Source: Fidelibacterota bacterium (lineage in GTDB: Bacteria; Fidelibacterota; Marinisomatia; Marinisomatales; TCS55). From it: a stretch of 8,921 nucleotides of DNA. The translations under genes and the position numbers were made by a program. Positions 1 through 6,329 of the stretch are shown piece after piece (positions within the stretch are counted from its first letter, which is position 1; every line of letters begins with the position of its first letter). The DNA lies in NCBI GenBank assembly GCA_002713385.1, contig PAWC01000024.1:1-8921 (forward strand). Reading direction: 5' to 3'. The notes beneath the pieces were generated by a model. It was not told the origin of the DNA and searched no databases. It was given only the letters and a program-made list of their open reading frames with translations.

Positions 1-206
1 AATTCTTCAAGCTCAACCAGACCGAAGCAAAGTTGACTATTTATAATGTATTGGGCCAAGAAGTGAACATACTGCTTAATCAAACAATGAATGCCGGAAG
101 TCACGCAATCAAATGGAATGCAGCCAACATATCCAGCGGGATTTATTTTTACAGGTTGGAAACGCCCGAAAAACAGATAACGAAAAAGCTGGTGGTGCTG
201 AAGTGA
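1..206 (+). CDS. C-terminal fragment of a T9SS-sorted secreted protein (5' end outside window)
   Basis: Only the last 67 codons are present; the first complete codon is at position 3 and the stop is TGA at 204-206. The visible protein is the second half of a type A T9SS sorting domain: a KLTIYNVLGQEV strand, then the IKWNA...SSGIYFYRLE segment and a basic end, KKLVVLK. In this family the domain directs export across the outer membrane by the type IX system and is normally cleaved off. The QNYPNPFNP half and the functional part of the protein lie upstream of the window. From position 18 on it is nearly identical to the end of the next gene (see the repeat entries). The stop overlaps the likely GTG start of that gene, so the two are probably co-transcribed and may be tandem paralogues. 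The function of the passenger part cannot be inferred. Confidence 0.85.
   Translation, partial: FFKLNQTEAKLTIYNVLGQEVNILLNQTMNAGSHAIKWNAANISSGIYFYRLETPEKQITKKLVVLK
18..206 (+). repeat. Direct repeat copy 1: T9SS sorting-domain tail
   Basis: This 189-bp segment matches 2711-2899 in the same reading frame. The first 86 bp (18-103) are identical by eye; the remainder has 13 mismatches, for about 93% identity overall. The encoded peptides differ at only two residues (Ala/Thr and Ile/Leu). Similarity stops abruptly to the left of position 18. Confidence 0.93.
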
Positions 207-2899
207 AATTGTCTCGAACTGTTGTCTTAATTCTGCTCACAGCAGTCTATGCCTTCCTCCCTGAAGGCCACCAATCGCCATCGGTCAGTCGATCTGTTAA
301 CCACGAGAACTGGGATGGCAATAATATTTCATCAAACGTAGGCAATCATGGTGATGTTGCTTCATACCATACGTATGGTGTTTCAGGATTAGAATGGCCA
401 ATTGGATCAGGTAATTATGCCATATTTCAAGATGGCTTTTGGCTGGCTTCCGGAATTGCCGATGGGAATTATGAAATAAGAACCGCAGCTACAAAATATG
501 ATACAGAGTACATTCCCGGTGTTACTGGTTCCGATCCCGATAGCTCCGTATATAGAATATACATGCTTTCTGCAGATGACGGTCCTTCCAGCCAGGACTG
601 GATCGACTGGCCCGTGGATCAGGGCGCGCCGTGGATCGATAACGATAGTGACGGCAATTATGACCCGAATGTAGACCAACCGGAAATTATGGGTGATCTT
701 TTCTACTGGTATGTTATGAATGATACATCCCAAGAAATGCATAATTCACTATATGGTACTAATCCCTTGGGAGTTGAAGTAAGAACATCTGTATTTGGTT
801 TTGATAATATATATCCCTTGGAAAATACATTATTTATGAAGTGGAATTTCACCAATGTAGGAAGCACTCACCTTGATTCAGTATTTTTTGGCAGGTGGAG
901 TGATATTGATATTGGTGAACCTTTTAATGATTTAGCAGGAGTGGATACAACCTTAGGCCTTGCCTATTGTTATAATGATAGTGTTGATTATAGCTATGGT
1001 ATTAAACCGCCTGCTGTTGGTTATGTCATACTGCAGACGCCAATTGTTCCTTCCCCGGGAGACACAGCCTGGGTATCCGGAAATGAAGTAAATGATTTCA
1101 GAAATAGTTCAATAAACGCATTTATAAATTTTCAATATAATTATTATAATCCGCCTTTTTATGCAAGAGAAGTATATCGCTATTTAAACGGCAGAAACAG
1201 GTATGGCGATGCCATTATTGATCCAACTACAAATGCAGAAACGAAATTCATGTATAACGGCGATCCGGTAAATGATACCGGGTGGGTACAAACAAGTTGG
1301 GGAGACAGGCGATTTTTATTTTCTGCAGGCCCGTTTACTCTGGCTCCGGGAGACACCCAGGAAGTGGTTGAAGCCATCATTATTTCCCAAGGTGCATCAG
1401 ATGTACTATCAGTTGCTTCTTTGCGAGAAGATACAAAATGGGTGCGCAATACGTGGGAGTCAAATTTTACACAAATGGGCGCCCCGGCTACGGTTCGAGA
1501 AACGAACATTCCCCATAATACAGAATCAAACGGTCCCTTCGACCTGCATTTTTCCATAAAGTCAAATCCCGGTTGGGTGTCAGCCCCGTTATGGTTTGTG
1601 TATGATGTAAATGGCGTGCTGGATTCAACGGTCCTGCAGGCAGTGAATGATACCCTTTTCCAGGCATCCATCCCGGGATTATCTAATATAACCGGAACAA
1701 CAGAATTCAAATACTGGATCAAGATATTGACCAACACCAACACCACCATGACCTGGCCTTCAGCTGCACCGCCAAATTATAATTCATTTATCTTTGGCCC
1801 GGATACAACAGCACCCTTTATTGGAGGCTTGACCAAGACCAATGCTGTTCATATTCAGCTGCCTGTTCAGAAAAAAATTCATGTCACTGCCATTGAAGAT
1901 GACCGCTTTGGAACATATTTACCATTGCTGCACTGGCAGGTCAATGACGGTAATATATCGTCTGTTGAAATGGTAGATGATTCTATGCAGGTATCATGGA
2001 ACATGTGGGCAGAAACCTGGAGCGGTGTCATTTCAACATCCGTTTCTGATCTATCGGACAGTTTATTTTATTGGGCTTCGGTCAGGGATTCCAGCACAGC
2101 GCAAAACGAAGGCACGTCTGAAAAAGGCCAGATACAATTATCCATTCGAGACACGGTCGGTTTTTGGTATGACGCACAATACGATGATATGGCCGATTGG
2201 GACATGTTTACCTACGGTGAATTCCAAAATGGGTTTGTCTATGATGATTTGGATTGGGGACGAGTGTTGATCTCGCACCTGAATGCCAATGATGATACCG
2301 AAGATACGTTGACCTATTCCCGGATTTTAGATCTATCGGGATTTGATGATGTTTGGCTGACTATTCCCATGGCTGCAAATTTTCGGGATAACCCGAATTT
2401 TGGTGTGCTCGAATTTTCTGATGATGGTGAGTTTTGGACACCCCGCCAAACATTCACGGGGAATATCAGCCCAAGATGGCTACACTATGATCTATCAGCT
2501 TATACAAACCAGGATCATTTTCAATTTCGTTTCAGAGTCCACTGCGAATCCCAGTTTACTGAATGGGTCATAGATGACATTGTTTTGCATTCAGATTCTA
2601 CAGTGCTGGGCATTGAAAATAATCCGCTCCTTCCCATAAAATTCTCCCTCCACCAGAATTATCCCAACCCCTTCAATCCAGTTACCACAATTCGATATGA
2701 TTTGCCCATCCAGACCGAAGCAAAGTTGACTATTTATAATGTATTGGGCCAAGAAGTGAACATACTGCTTAATCAAACAATGAATGCCGGAAGTCATACC
2801 ATCAAATGGAATGCCGCCAATTTATCCAGCGGGATTTATTTTTATAGGTTGGAAACGCCCGAAAAACAAATCACGAAAAAGCTGGTGGTGCTTAAATAG
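203..2899 (+). CDS. Large secreted T9SS type A cargo protein of unknown function (898 aa)
   Basis: I start this at GTG 203, because the frame upstream of it lies inside the previous gene and because GTG begins a clear signal peptide (MKLSRTVVLILLTAVYA, cleavage likely after residue 17). After it comes a module containing SGLEWPIGSGNYAIFQDGFW, a pattern I associate with long secreted proteins of FCB-group bacteria and for which I know no function. An Asp-rich loop DNDSDGNYD (residues 146-154) resembles calcium-binding DxDxDG loops. Ig-like beta-rich sequence follows. Residues about 654-800 look like a MAM/jelly-roll domain ending in WVIDDIVL. The T9SS sorting domain runs from about 802 to 898, with QNYPNPFNP at 818-826 and a basic end. 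I see no catalytic motif. The protein is probably exported to the cell surface or medium, with a binding or structural role. It follows the previous gene with a 4-bp GTGA overlap and converges on the GNAT gene. Confidence 0.88.
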   Translation: MKLSRTVVLILLTAVYAFLPEGHQSPSVSRSVNHENWDGNNISSNVGNHGDVASYHTYGVSGLEWPIGSGNYAIFQDGFWLASGIADGNYEIRTAATKYDTEYIPGVTGSDPDSSVYRIYMLSADDGPSSQDWIDWPVDQGAPWIDNDSDGNYDPNVDQPEIMGDLFYWYVMNDTSQEMHNSLYGTNPLGVEVRTSVFGFDNIYPLENTLFMKWNFTNVGSTHLDSVFFGRWSDIDIGEPFNDLAGVDTTLGLAYCYNDSVDYSYGIKPPAVGYVILQTPIVPSPGDTAWVSGNEVNDFRNSSINAFINFQYNYYNPPFYAREVYRYLNGRNRYGDAIIDPTTNAETKFMYNGDPVNDTGWVQTSWGDRRFLFSAGPFTLAPGDTQEVVEAIIISQGASDVLSVASLREDTKWVRNTWESNFTQMGAPATVRETNIPHNTESNGPFDLHFSIKSNPGWVSAPLWFVYDVNGVLDSTVLQAVNDTLFQASIPGLSNITGTTEFKYWIKILTNTNTTMTWPSAAPPNYNSFIFGPDTTAPFIGGLTKTNAVHIQLPVQKKIHVTAIEDDRFGTYLPLLHWQVNDGNISSVEMVDDSMQVSWNMWAETWSGVISTSVSDLSDSLFYWASVRDSSTAQNEGTSEKGQIQLSIRDTVGFWYDAQYDDMADWDMFTYGEFQNGFVYDDLDWGRVLISHLNANDDTEDTLTYSRILDLSGFDDVWLTIPMAANFRDNPNFGVLEFSDDGEFWTPRQTFTGNISPRWLHYDLSAYTNQDHFQFRFRVHCESQFTEWVIDDIVLHSDSTVLGIENNPLLPIKFSLHQNYPNPFNPVTTIRYDLPIQTEAKLTIYNVLGQEVNILLNQTMNAGSHTIKWNAANLSSGIYFYRLETPEKQITKKLVVLK
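2711..2899 (+). repeat. Direct repeat copy 2: T9SS sorting-domain tail
   Basis: This is the second copy of the repeat at 18-206 (constant offset of 2693 bp). It covers codon 837 to the stop of the 898-residue protein. Most mismatches lie in the last 100 bp and many are silent. Confidence 0.93.
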
Positions 2900-3509
2900 T
2901 TTTTGCCAGTGGCGGGTTTTGTGTTTGAGTCAGGTCCGGTTTTGGTCCCAGGTCCCGGCGGTAATATTCAAAGGTCATGCCCGTGCCCTGCCAGTTATCC
3001 ACCCGATTGATGATCTTGATGTCCCCGGTGAATTTAGAGGAAACTCCCAGCTTTACATGACCGGTGACAAAGCGGATGCCGTCCCGCTTCTTAGCCCAGC
3101 TTAAATAAACACGCTTCAAGATCTTGGCGTAGCCGTTGCCCTTGTATTTATCCATAATGACAAAAGCATAAGAGTAAAGGGTATTGCCTTCGCCGAAATT
3201 CTCATCCAGACGCGCCCAGGGTTCGGAAGCGAGGTCCTCAATGGCCACGCCGATGATAAAACCGATGATTTCACCGCGGTAACGGGCGATGAAAGGCAGG
3301 GAAGTAGGTTTGTTGAAATACTTATGGATGGTGGTTTTTGAGAGGACGGCCTTTTCGCCATAGTCATCCGCCAAGTGATCAGAGATCTTGATGAGTTGGG
3401 GATAGTCGTCCTCGCCCACGTGCTCCATGAGTTCCACCTGGAAGACACCGGAGGAGGCGATGATCCGGGAATTGGAGCGGTGTTCAATATCCAGTGAAAG
3501 CTGTTTCAT
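2892..3509 (-). CDS. GNAT-family N-acetyltransferase (205 aa)
   Basis: The protein has the GNAT fold signature. A first beta-strand region, LPFIARYRGEIIGFIIGVAI (residues 71-90), is followed by the motif A strand and loop YSYAFVIMDKYKGNGYAKIL, with K123-G-N-G-Y-A128 standing for the usual Q/RxxGxG/A pyrophosphate-binding loop of acetyl-CoA; Lys replaces the usual Arg or Gln. A C-terminal segment, VDNWQGTGMTFEYYRRDL, resembles the final strands of the fold. There is no signal peptide, so it is cytosolic. The substrate is not predictable. ATG at 3507-3509 lies 6 bp after the stop of the methyltransferase gene, so the two likely form one transcript; a GGGAG element sits about 14 nt upstream of the start, which is rather far. 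The last 8 bp overlap the end of the convergent T9SS gene. Confidence 0.8.
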   Translation of the reverse strand: MKQLSLDIEHRSNSRIIASSGVFQVELMEHVGEDDYPQLIKISDHLADDYGEKAVLSKTTIHKYFNKPTSLPFIARYRGEIIGFIIGVAIEDLASEPWARLDENFGEGNTLYSYAFVIMDKYKGNGYAKILKRVYLSWAKKRDGIRFVTGHVKLGVSSKFTGDIKIINRVDNWQGTGMTFEYYRRDLGPKPDLTQTQNPPLAKTI

Positions 3510-3515
3510 TTTGGA

Positions 3516-4181
3516 CTAATAGTCTCCCAATTTAAATGTCAGCATATACTGGTAGGGTAAATCTTCTTGATGCTGGGTTAATACAAAACCTGCTTTTTCC
3601 AATTCCTTGATCACATGTTTAGGTGAAATTTTTTGTTTGTCAGGAGGCCCAACAGGTAAATCACCTTTTCTGAAATCCACGATTACCAATTTACCGTCCG
3701 GTCTAAATTTACTTTTTATATTCTTAAAGTAAGTCACTCTATCATCAATATGGTGGTAGGTATTGCAGATGAACACAATATCAGCCGGCTCCGGAATCTT
3801 CGGATCATGAAATTCGCCCAAGATGCTAATGAGGTTATTTATGCCTTCTTTCTGGGCGCGATCATTCAAGTAATCCACCATATCCTTTTCAACGTCAACA
3901 CCGATTACTTTTCCTTGGGGTACAACTTTTGCAAATCGAACCGGAAAATATCCTGTAGCTGAACCAATATCCACTATGAAAGCGTTTGGCTGAATGCCTA
4001 TGGATTGAATGACATGATCAGGCTGCTGCCATCCATCCCTCTCCGAGTTTTCAAACATCTTTGCCCATTTTTCAGCATTGCTAAAATTATGCTTAACAGA
4101 TTGATGTTTGTAATTATGCTCTTGAGGTAAGACAGCTGAGGTACATAGCAGAAATAATAAATATTTTATAATCTTTTTCAA
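3516..4181 (-). CDS. Class I SAM-dependent methyltransferase with N-terminal signal/anchor sequence (221 aa)
   Basis: The start is TTG at 4179-4181, chosen because it has an AGGA element 8 nt upstream and begins a signal-like sequence (KKIIKYLLFLLCTSAV). There is no proper lipobox around Cys13. The Rossmann core is clear: motif I VDIGSATG (residues 70-77), acidic residue D96 in IGVDVE for the ribose of SAM, motif IV-like ADIVFICNTYHHI (133-145), and a post-motif strand KLVIVDF followed by PVGPP. The ERDGWQQPDHVI segment before the core and LPYQYMLTF at the end are typical of a widespread family of small, apparently exported methyltransferases whose substrate I do not know. It is the first gene of a two-gene minus-strand unit with the GNAT gene and is divergent from the pyr operon. 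The signal peptide is odd for a SAM-using enzyme. Confidence 0.85.
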   Translation of the reverse strand: MKKIIKYLLFLLCTSAVLPQEHNYKHQSVKHNFSNAEKWAKMFENSERDGWQQPDHVIQSIGIQPNAFIVDIGSATGYFPVRFAKVVPQGKVIGVDVEKDMVDYLNDRAQKEGINNLISILGEFHDPKIPEPADIVFICNTYHHIDDRVTYFKNIKSKFRPDGKLVIVDFRKGDLPVGPPDKQKISPKHVIKELEKAGFVLTQHQEDLPYQYMLTFKLGDY

Positions 4182-4189
4182 TGCTGAAA

Positions 4190-4193
4190 TCCT
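4190..4193 (-). promoter_or_regulatory. Ribosome-binding site deciding the TTG start of the methyltransferase
   Basis: Read on the minus strand this is AGGA, 8 nt before the TTG at 4181-4179. No ATG or GTG lies at a suitable distance, so it supports the TTG start and hence the N-terminal signal sequence. Confidence 0.55.
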
Positions 4194-4202
4194 AGAAATT
4201 TT

Positions 4203-4230
4203 TCACAAATTGAGCTCTGTAATTTAGTGA
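4203..4230. promoter_or_regulatory. Imperfect dyad in the divergent intergenic region (possible operator or hairpin)
   Basis: TCACAAATT (4203-4211) is the reverse complement of AATTT-GTGA (4221-4230) except for one extra A at 4226. The 9-nt spacer contains the palindrome GAGCTC (4212-4217). It lies between the methyltransferase start and the putative promoter of the pyr operon. As DNA it could be a binding site for a dimeric regulator; as RNA it would be a 9-bp bulged stem in the methyltransferase leader. Which, if either, is unknown. Confidence 0.35.
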
Positions 4231-4238
4231 TGGATTTA

Positions 4239-4247
4239 TGTTATAAA
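4239..4247 (+). promoter_or_regulatory. Candidate extended -10 promoter for the leader-pyrFE operon
   Basis: The sequence TGTTATAAA fits an extended -10 element (TGn followed by TATAAA, 5 of 6 to the sigma-70 consensus). There is no convincing -35 hexamer at 16-18 bp. Transcription would start near 4254, giving an RNA that contains the whole 4269-4285 hairpin and the leader ORF. The TTATAA core is palindromic, so a minus-strand promoter at the same place is also possible. Promoter rules in this lineage are not known to me. Confidence 0.3.
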
Positions 4248-4268
4248 ACTACATTGTCATTTGGATAA

Positions 4269-4285
4269 CTCCGAATTTTACGGAG
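4269..4285 (+). promoter_or_regulatory. Small hairpin covering the leader-ORF Shine-Dalgarno
   Basis: CTCCG (4269-4273) and CGGAG (4281-4285) are perfect complements separated by the 7-nt loop AATTTTA. The right arm contains most of the GGAGG (4282-4286) that precedes the leader ORF, so folding would hide that ribosome-binding site. The stem is only 5 bp (4 of them G-C) and could be chance. Confidence 0.35.
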
Positions 4286-4293
4286 GTAGAATA

Positions 4294-4344
4294 ATGTCAT
4301 CACTACATAAACAAAATTGTTCATGTTCGCACTTCAAAGTATAG
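4294..4344 (+). CDS. Putative 16-residue leader peptide upstream of pyrF
   Basis: ATG at 4294-4296 is preceded by a strong GGAGG (4282-4286) at an ideal 7-nt spacing. The frame reads MSSLHKQNCSCSHFKV and stops at TAG 4342-4344. It holds two Cys (9, 11) and two His (5, 13). The stop codon adjoins the AGGGGTGA that serves pyrF, so a ribosome ending here would stand on the pyrF ribosome-binding site. This layout suggests a regulatory leader or coupled re-initiation for the pyr operon; the Shine-Dalgarno is better than that of any other gene here except the cyclophilin. It is too short for homology to prove it, and it is possible that it is not translated. Confidence 0.4.
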   Translation: MSSLHKQNCSCSHFKV

Positions 4345-4350
4345 GGGTGA
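4343..4350 (+). promoter_or_regulatory. Ribosome-binding site of pyrF
   Basis: AGGGGTGA resembles the end of the full AGGAGGTGA consensus. It sits 11 nt before the TTG at 4362 and 20 nt before the ATG at 4371, which favours TTG. Its first two bases overlap the stop codon of the leader ORF. Confidence 0.5.
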
Positions 4351-4361
4351 GTTAGTTAAAT

Positions 4362-5168
4362 TTGCCGCCAATGAATTGCTTCAATTCCCGGCTTTCTGAC
4401 CAACTAGCAGTAAAACAGTCCTGGCTCTGCGTGGGCCTGGACATCAATCCGGAGAATATGACCCAGGAGAATCCCACGCTGGATGACCTGCAGAACCATA
4501 CCAAAAAGGTCATTGATGCCACCCGGGAATTCGCCGCTGCCTATAAACCAAACCTGGCTTTTTTCGAGCGCTGGGGTAGCAAAGGATTTGCCTGGCTGGA
4601 AGAAACTCTGGACCATATTGGAGTCGACACCCTCACTATCGGTGATGCTAAGCGGGGGGATATTGGTCATACCGCAAAACAGTATGCCATCAGTCTTTTC
4701 GATCATTTTGGTTTTGATGCCGTCACCTTGAATCCCTACATGGGTCGGGACGCCATTGATCCCTTTATCCAAAATCCAGAAAAGGGAGTTTTTATCTTAT
4801 GCAGAACGTCGAACAATTCCGGCGTCGACCTGCAGAATTTGAAAGGTAACGGCAAACGTCTATTTGAAACGGTCGCCGAAAATTGTGCTGGCTTGAATGA
4901 AAATGATAATGTTGGGCTGGTGGTTGGCGCCACGGTCCCGAAAGAGATAGACATAATTCGCCAGTATGCTCCGGGACTACCGCTGCTGATTCCCGGTGTA
5001 GGCGCCCAGGGCGGAGACTTGGAGGCCAGTTTGACAGCCGGTAATACGAATGGTGTTGCACTGATCAATGTATCCCGCGGAATTAGCTTTGCTGGAGATC
5101 AGAGCGAAGAAGCGATCCATATTGCAGCGAAAGACTATGTTGAAATAATGAGAACTATCCTTGGATAA
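4362..5168 (+). CDS. pyrF: Orotidine 5'-phosphate decarboxylase, subfamily 2
   Basis: The enzyme converts OMP to UMP, the last step of de novo pyrimidine synthesis, in the cytosol. The catalytic array D95-A-K97-R-G-D100-I is intact; the DAKRGDIG form marks the longer subfamily 2 (about 270 residues), not the E. coli-type DxKFxDIP. LCVGLD near the N-terminus starts the TIM barrel with its substrate-binding Asp. GATVPKE, the phosphate-loop sequence PGVGAQGGD and the late Arg in NVSRGISFAG fit the family. Length (268 residues) is complete. I give the start as TTG 4362 for its spacing to AGGGGTGA; ATG 4371, three codons later, gives an N-terminus closer to what I expect for the family and cannot be excluded. 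It is the first large gene of the operon, and its last 8 bp overlap the start of pyrE. Confidence 0.96.
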   Translation: MPPMNCFNSRLSDQLAVKQSWLCVGLDINPENMTQENPTLDDLQNHTKKVIDATREFAAAYKPNLAFFERWGSKGFAWLEETLDHIGVDTLTIGDAKRGDIGHTAKQYAISLFDHFGFDAVTLNPYMGRDAIDPFIQNPEKGVFILCRTSNNSGVDLQNLKGNGKRLFETVAENCAGLNENDNVGLVVGATVPKEIDIIRQYAPGLPLLIPGVGAQGGDLEASLTAGNTNGVALINVSRGISFAGDQSEEAIHIAAKDYVEIMRTILG

Positions 5169-5730
5169 ATATATAACAATATTCAAAGAAACAGGGGCTC
5201 TTTTGGAAGGGCATTTTGTCCTAACCTCCGGCCGCCACAGTGCTACTTATTTTCAATGCGCCAAGGTACTGCAGCATCCACAACATTTGTCCAACTTTGC
5301 AGCAACAATCGTTGATCATTTCAAAAATACACATATCGATACGGTCATTTCACCAGCAGTAGGAGGGATTGTAATAGGTATGGAAGTGGGCCGACAATTG
5401 AGTATGAAGACCATTTTTACAGAACGGCAGGAGGGCAAGATGACCCTGCGCCGCGGGTTTGAGATCAATGCTGGCGAAAATATATTAGTGGTGGAGGATG
5501 TTATCACCACTGGTGGTTCTGTGCAAGAGGTAATGAATATTGTGCAAGAATTCGGCGGTAAAGTTGTTGGCGTTGGTGTGGTTGTGGACCGCAGCGGGGG
5601 AATTGTTCAATTGCATAAAAACCAGTTTGCAGTCACTACACAAACAGCAGTGACTTATGCCCCAGATGAAGTATCGGAGGAATTGCAAAAAATCCCCATA
5701 GAAAAACTTGGAAGCAGGAGTATAATATGA
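5161..5730 (+). CDS. pyrE: Orotate phosphoribosyltransferase, Thermus-type
   Basis: The enzyme joins orotate and PRPP to make OMP, which PyrF then decarboxylates. The PRPP-binding motif VVEDVITTGGS (residues 110-120) is perfect. LTSGRHSATYFQCAKVLQHP near the N-terminus binds orotate, and ERQEGKMTLRRGFEI covers the mobile catalytic loop region. At 189 residues it is shorter than E. coli PyrE (213) but matches the compact Thermus-type family. The start is TTG at 5161; no in-frame ATG lies nearby, and the next Met falls beyond the orotate motif. There is no recognisable Shine-Dalgarno, and the start overlaps the pyrF stop by 8 bp, so translation probably depends on coupling to pyrF. The stop overlaps the ATG of the cyclophilin gene. 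Confidence 0.95.
   Translation: MDKYITIFKETGALLEGHFVLTSGRHSATYFQCAKVLQHPQHLSNFAATIVDHFKNTHIDTVISPAVGGIVIGMEVGRQLSMKTIFTERQEGKMTLRRGFEINAGENILVVEDVITTGGSVQEVMNIVQEFGGKVVGVGVVVDRSGGIVQLHKNQFAVTTQTAVTYAPDEVSEELQKIPIEKLGSRSII
5716..5720 (+). promoter_or_regulatory. Ribosome-binding site of the cyclophilin gene
   Basis: AGGAG lies 6 nt before ATG 5727, inside the end of pyrE. It is the best Shine-Dalgarno inside the operon and fixes the start that gives a lipoprotein signal sequence. Confidence 0.75.
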
Positions 5731-6329
5731 AATATTTTACCATTGTATTAATAGGACTGTTATTGATGAATGCCTGTGTGAAAGAAGAAGAGGTGGCTGT
5801 TGTATCTACCAGATTTGGTGATATGGTATTGGAATTCTACCCCGATGTTGCACCAAAGCATGTAGAAAGTTTTAAGATCCATGCTGAAAATGGATATTTT
5901 GACGGAACCACATTTCATCGCGTTCTCCCAGGTTATATAATCCAGGGCGGTGACCCAAATTCTAAAGATAATAATAGTGTGAATGATGGCCTGGGTGGGC
6001 ACGCTGCAAAATATTATGGTCTAGGGGATGAAGCAGTTGAAACTAGTTGGACACTCCCTGCAGAATTCAATGATCGTCCCCACGTTACCGGTGCCTTATC
6101 CATGGCCAGGGCACCGGAACAATTCAACAGTGCAGGTAGCCAGTTTTTCATTTGTGAAGCTCCTGTCCTGCGATTAAATAACCAATATACGGTATTTGGC
6201 CAGGTTATTTCCGGTCTTGAAGTAATCAAAAAAATCGCTAATTCTCCCCGCGATAAACGTGATAATCCCAAAGAAAAAGTTGTAATGAATATTGCAATCA
6301 TGCCTCGGAGCAAAGCACTGGGCGAATGA
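5727..6329 (+). CDS. Lipoprotein cyclophilin-type peptidyl-prolyl cis-trans isomerase (200 aa)
   Basis: The protein catalyses cis-trans isomerisation of Xaa-Pro bonds. A short hydrophobic N-terminus ends in MNAC with Cys17 (approximate lipobox) and acidic residues after it, so it is probably lipid-anchored in the periplasm or envelope. The cyclophilin core is clear: F63-H-R65-V-L-P-G-Y-I-I-Q73-G-G-D with the catalytic Arg and the Gln in place, then GALSMARAPEQFNSAGSQFFI and LNNQYTVFGQV. Tyr70 and Ile71 replace the common Phe and Met of the active-site pocket. An insert of about 35 residues between GGD and PAEF is usual in bacterial members. ATGA overlaps couple it to pyrE upstream and to the patatin gene downstream. 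A role in folding exported proteins would fit the secreted proteins and DsbD nearby; that is inference. Confidence 0.93.
   Translation: MKYFTIVLIGLLLMNACVKEEEVAVVSTRFGDMVLEFYPDVAPKHVESFKIHAENGYFDGTTFHRVLPGYIIQGGDPNSKDNNSVNDGLGGHAAKYYGLGDEAVETSWTLPAEFNDRPHVTGALSMARAPEQFNSAGSQFFICEAPVLRLNNQYTVFGQVISGLEVIKKIANSPRDKRDNPKEKVVMNIAIMPRSKALGE

Noticed and set aside
113..202. In-frame ATG at 113 as the start of the 898-residue T9SS gene
   Set aside because: It would add 30 residues encoded inside the sorting domain of the previous gene and would bury the signal peptide; GTG at 203 gives a proper signal peptide and the usual stop/start overlap.
638..664. DNDSDGNYD as a true EF-hand or dockerin
   Set aside because: Only the loop is present, with no flanking helices or second copy; it is noted only as a possible calcium-binding loop.
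1180..1749. Minus-strand open frame of 189 codons within the T9SS gene
   Set aside because: Its translation shows no domain pattern and it lies fully opposite a gene with clear coding evidence.
3116..3487. Second minus-strand frame of 123 codons inside the GNAT gene
   Set aside because: It is rich in Ser, Pro and Thr without motifs, while the other frame carries the acetyl-CoA-binding loop.
4230..4268. Second short ORF (MDLCYKTTLSFG) in the pyrF upstream region
   Set aside because: It has no Shine-Dalgarno and covers the likely -10 element, so it is unlikely to be in the transcript.
5721..5726. Perfect TATAAT ahead of the cyclophilin gene
   Set aside because: It lies between the Shine-Dalgarno and the ATG within the pyrE end, so a transcript would start after the start codon; there is also no -35 element.
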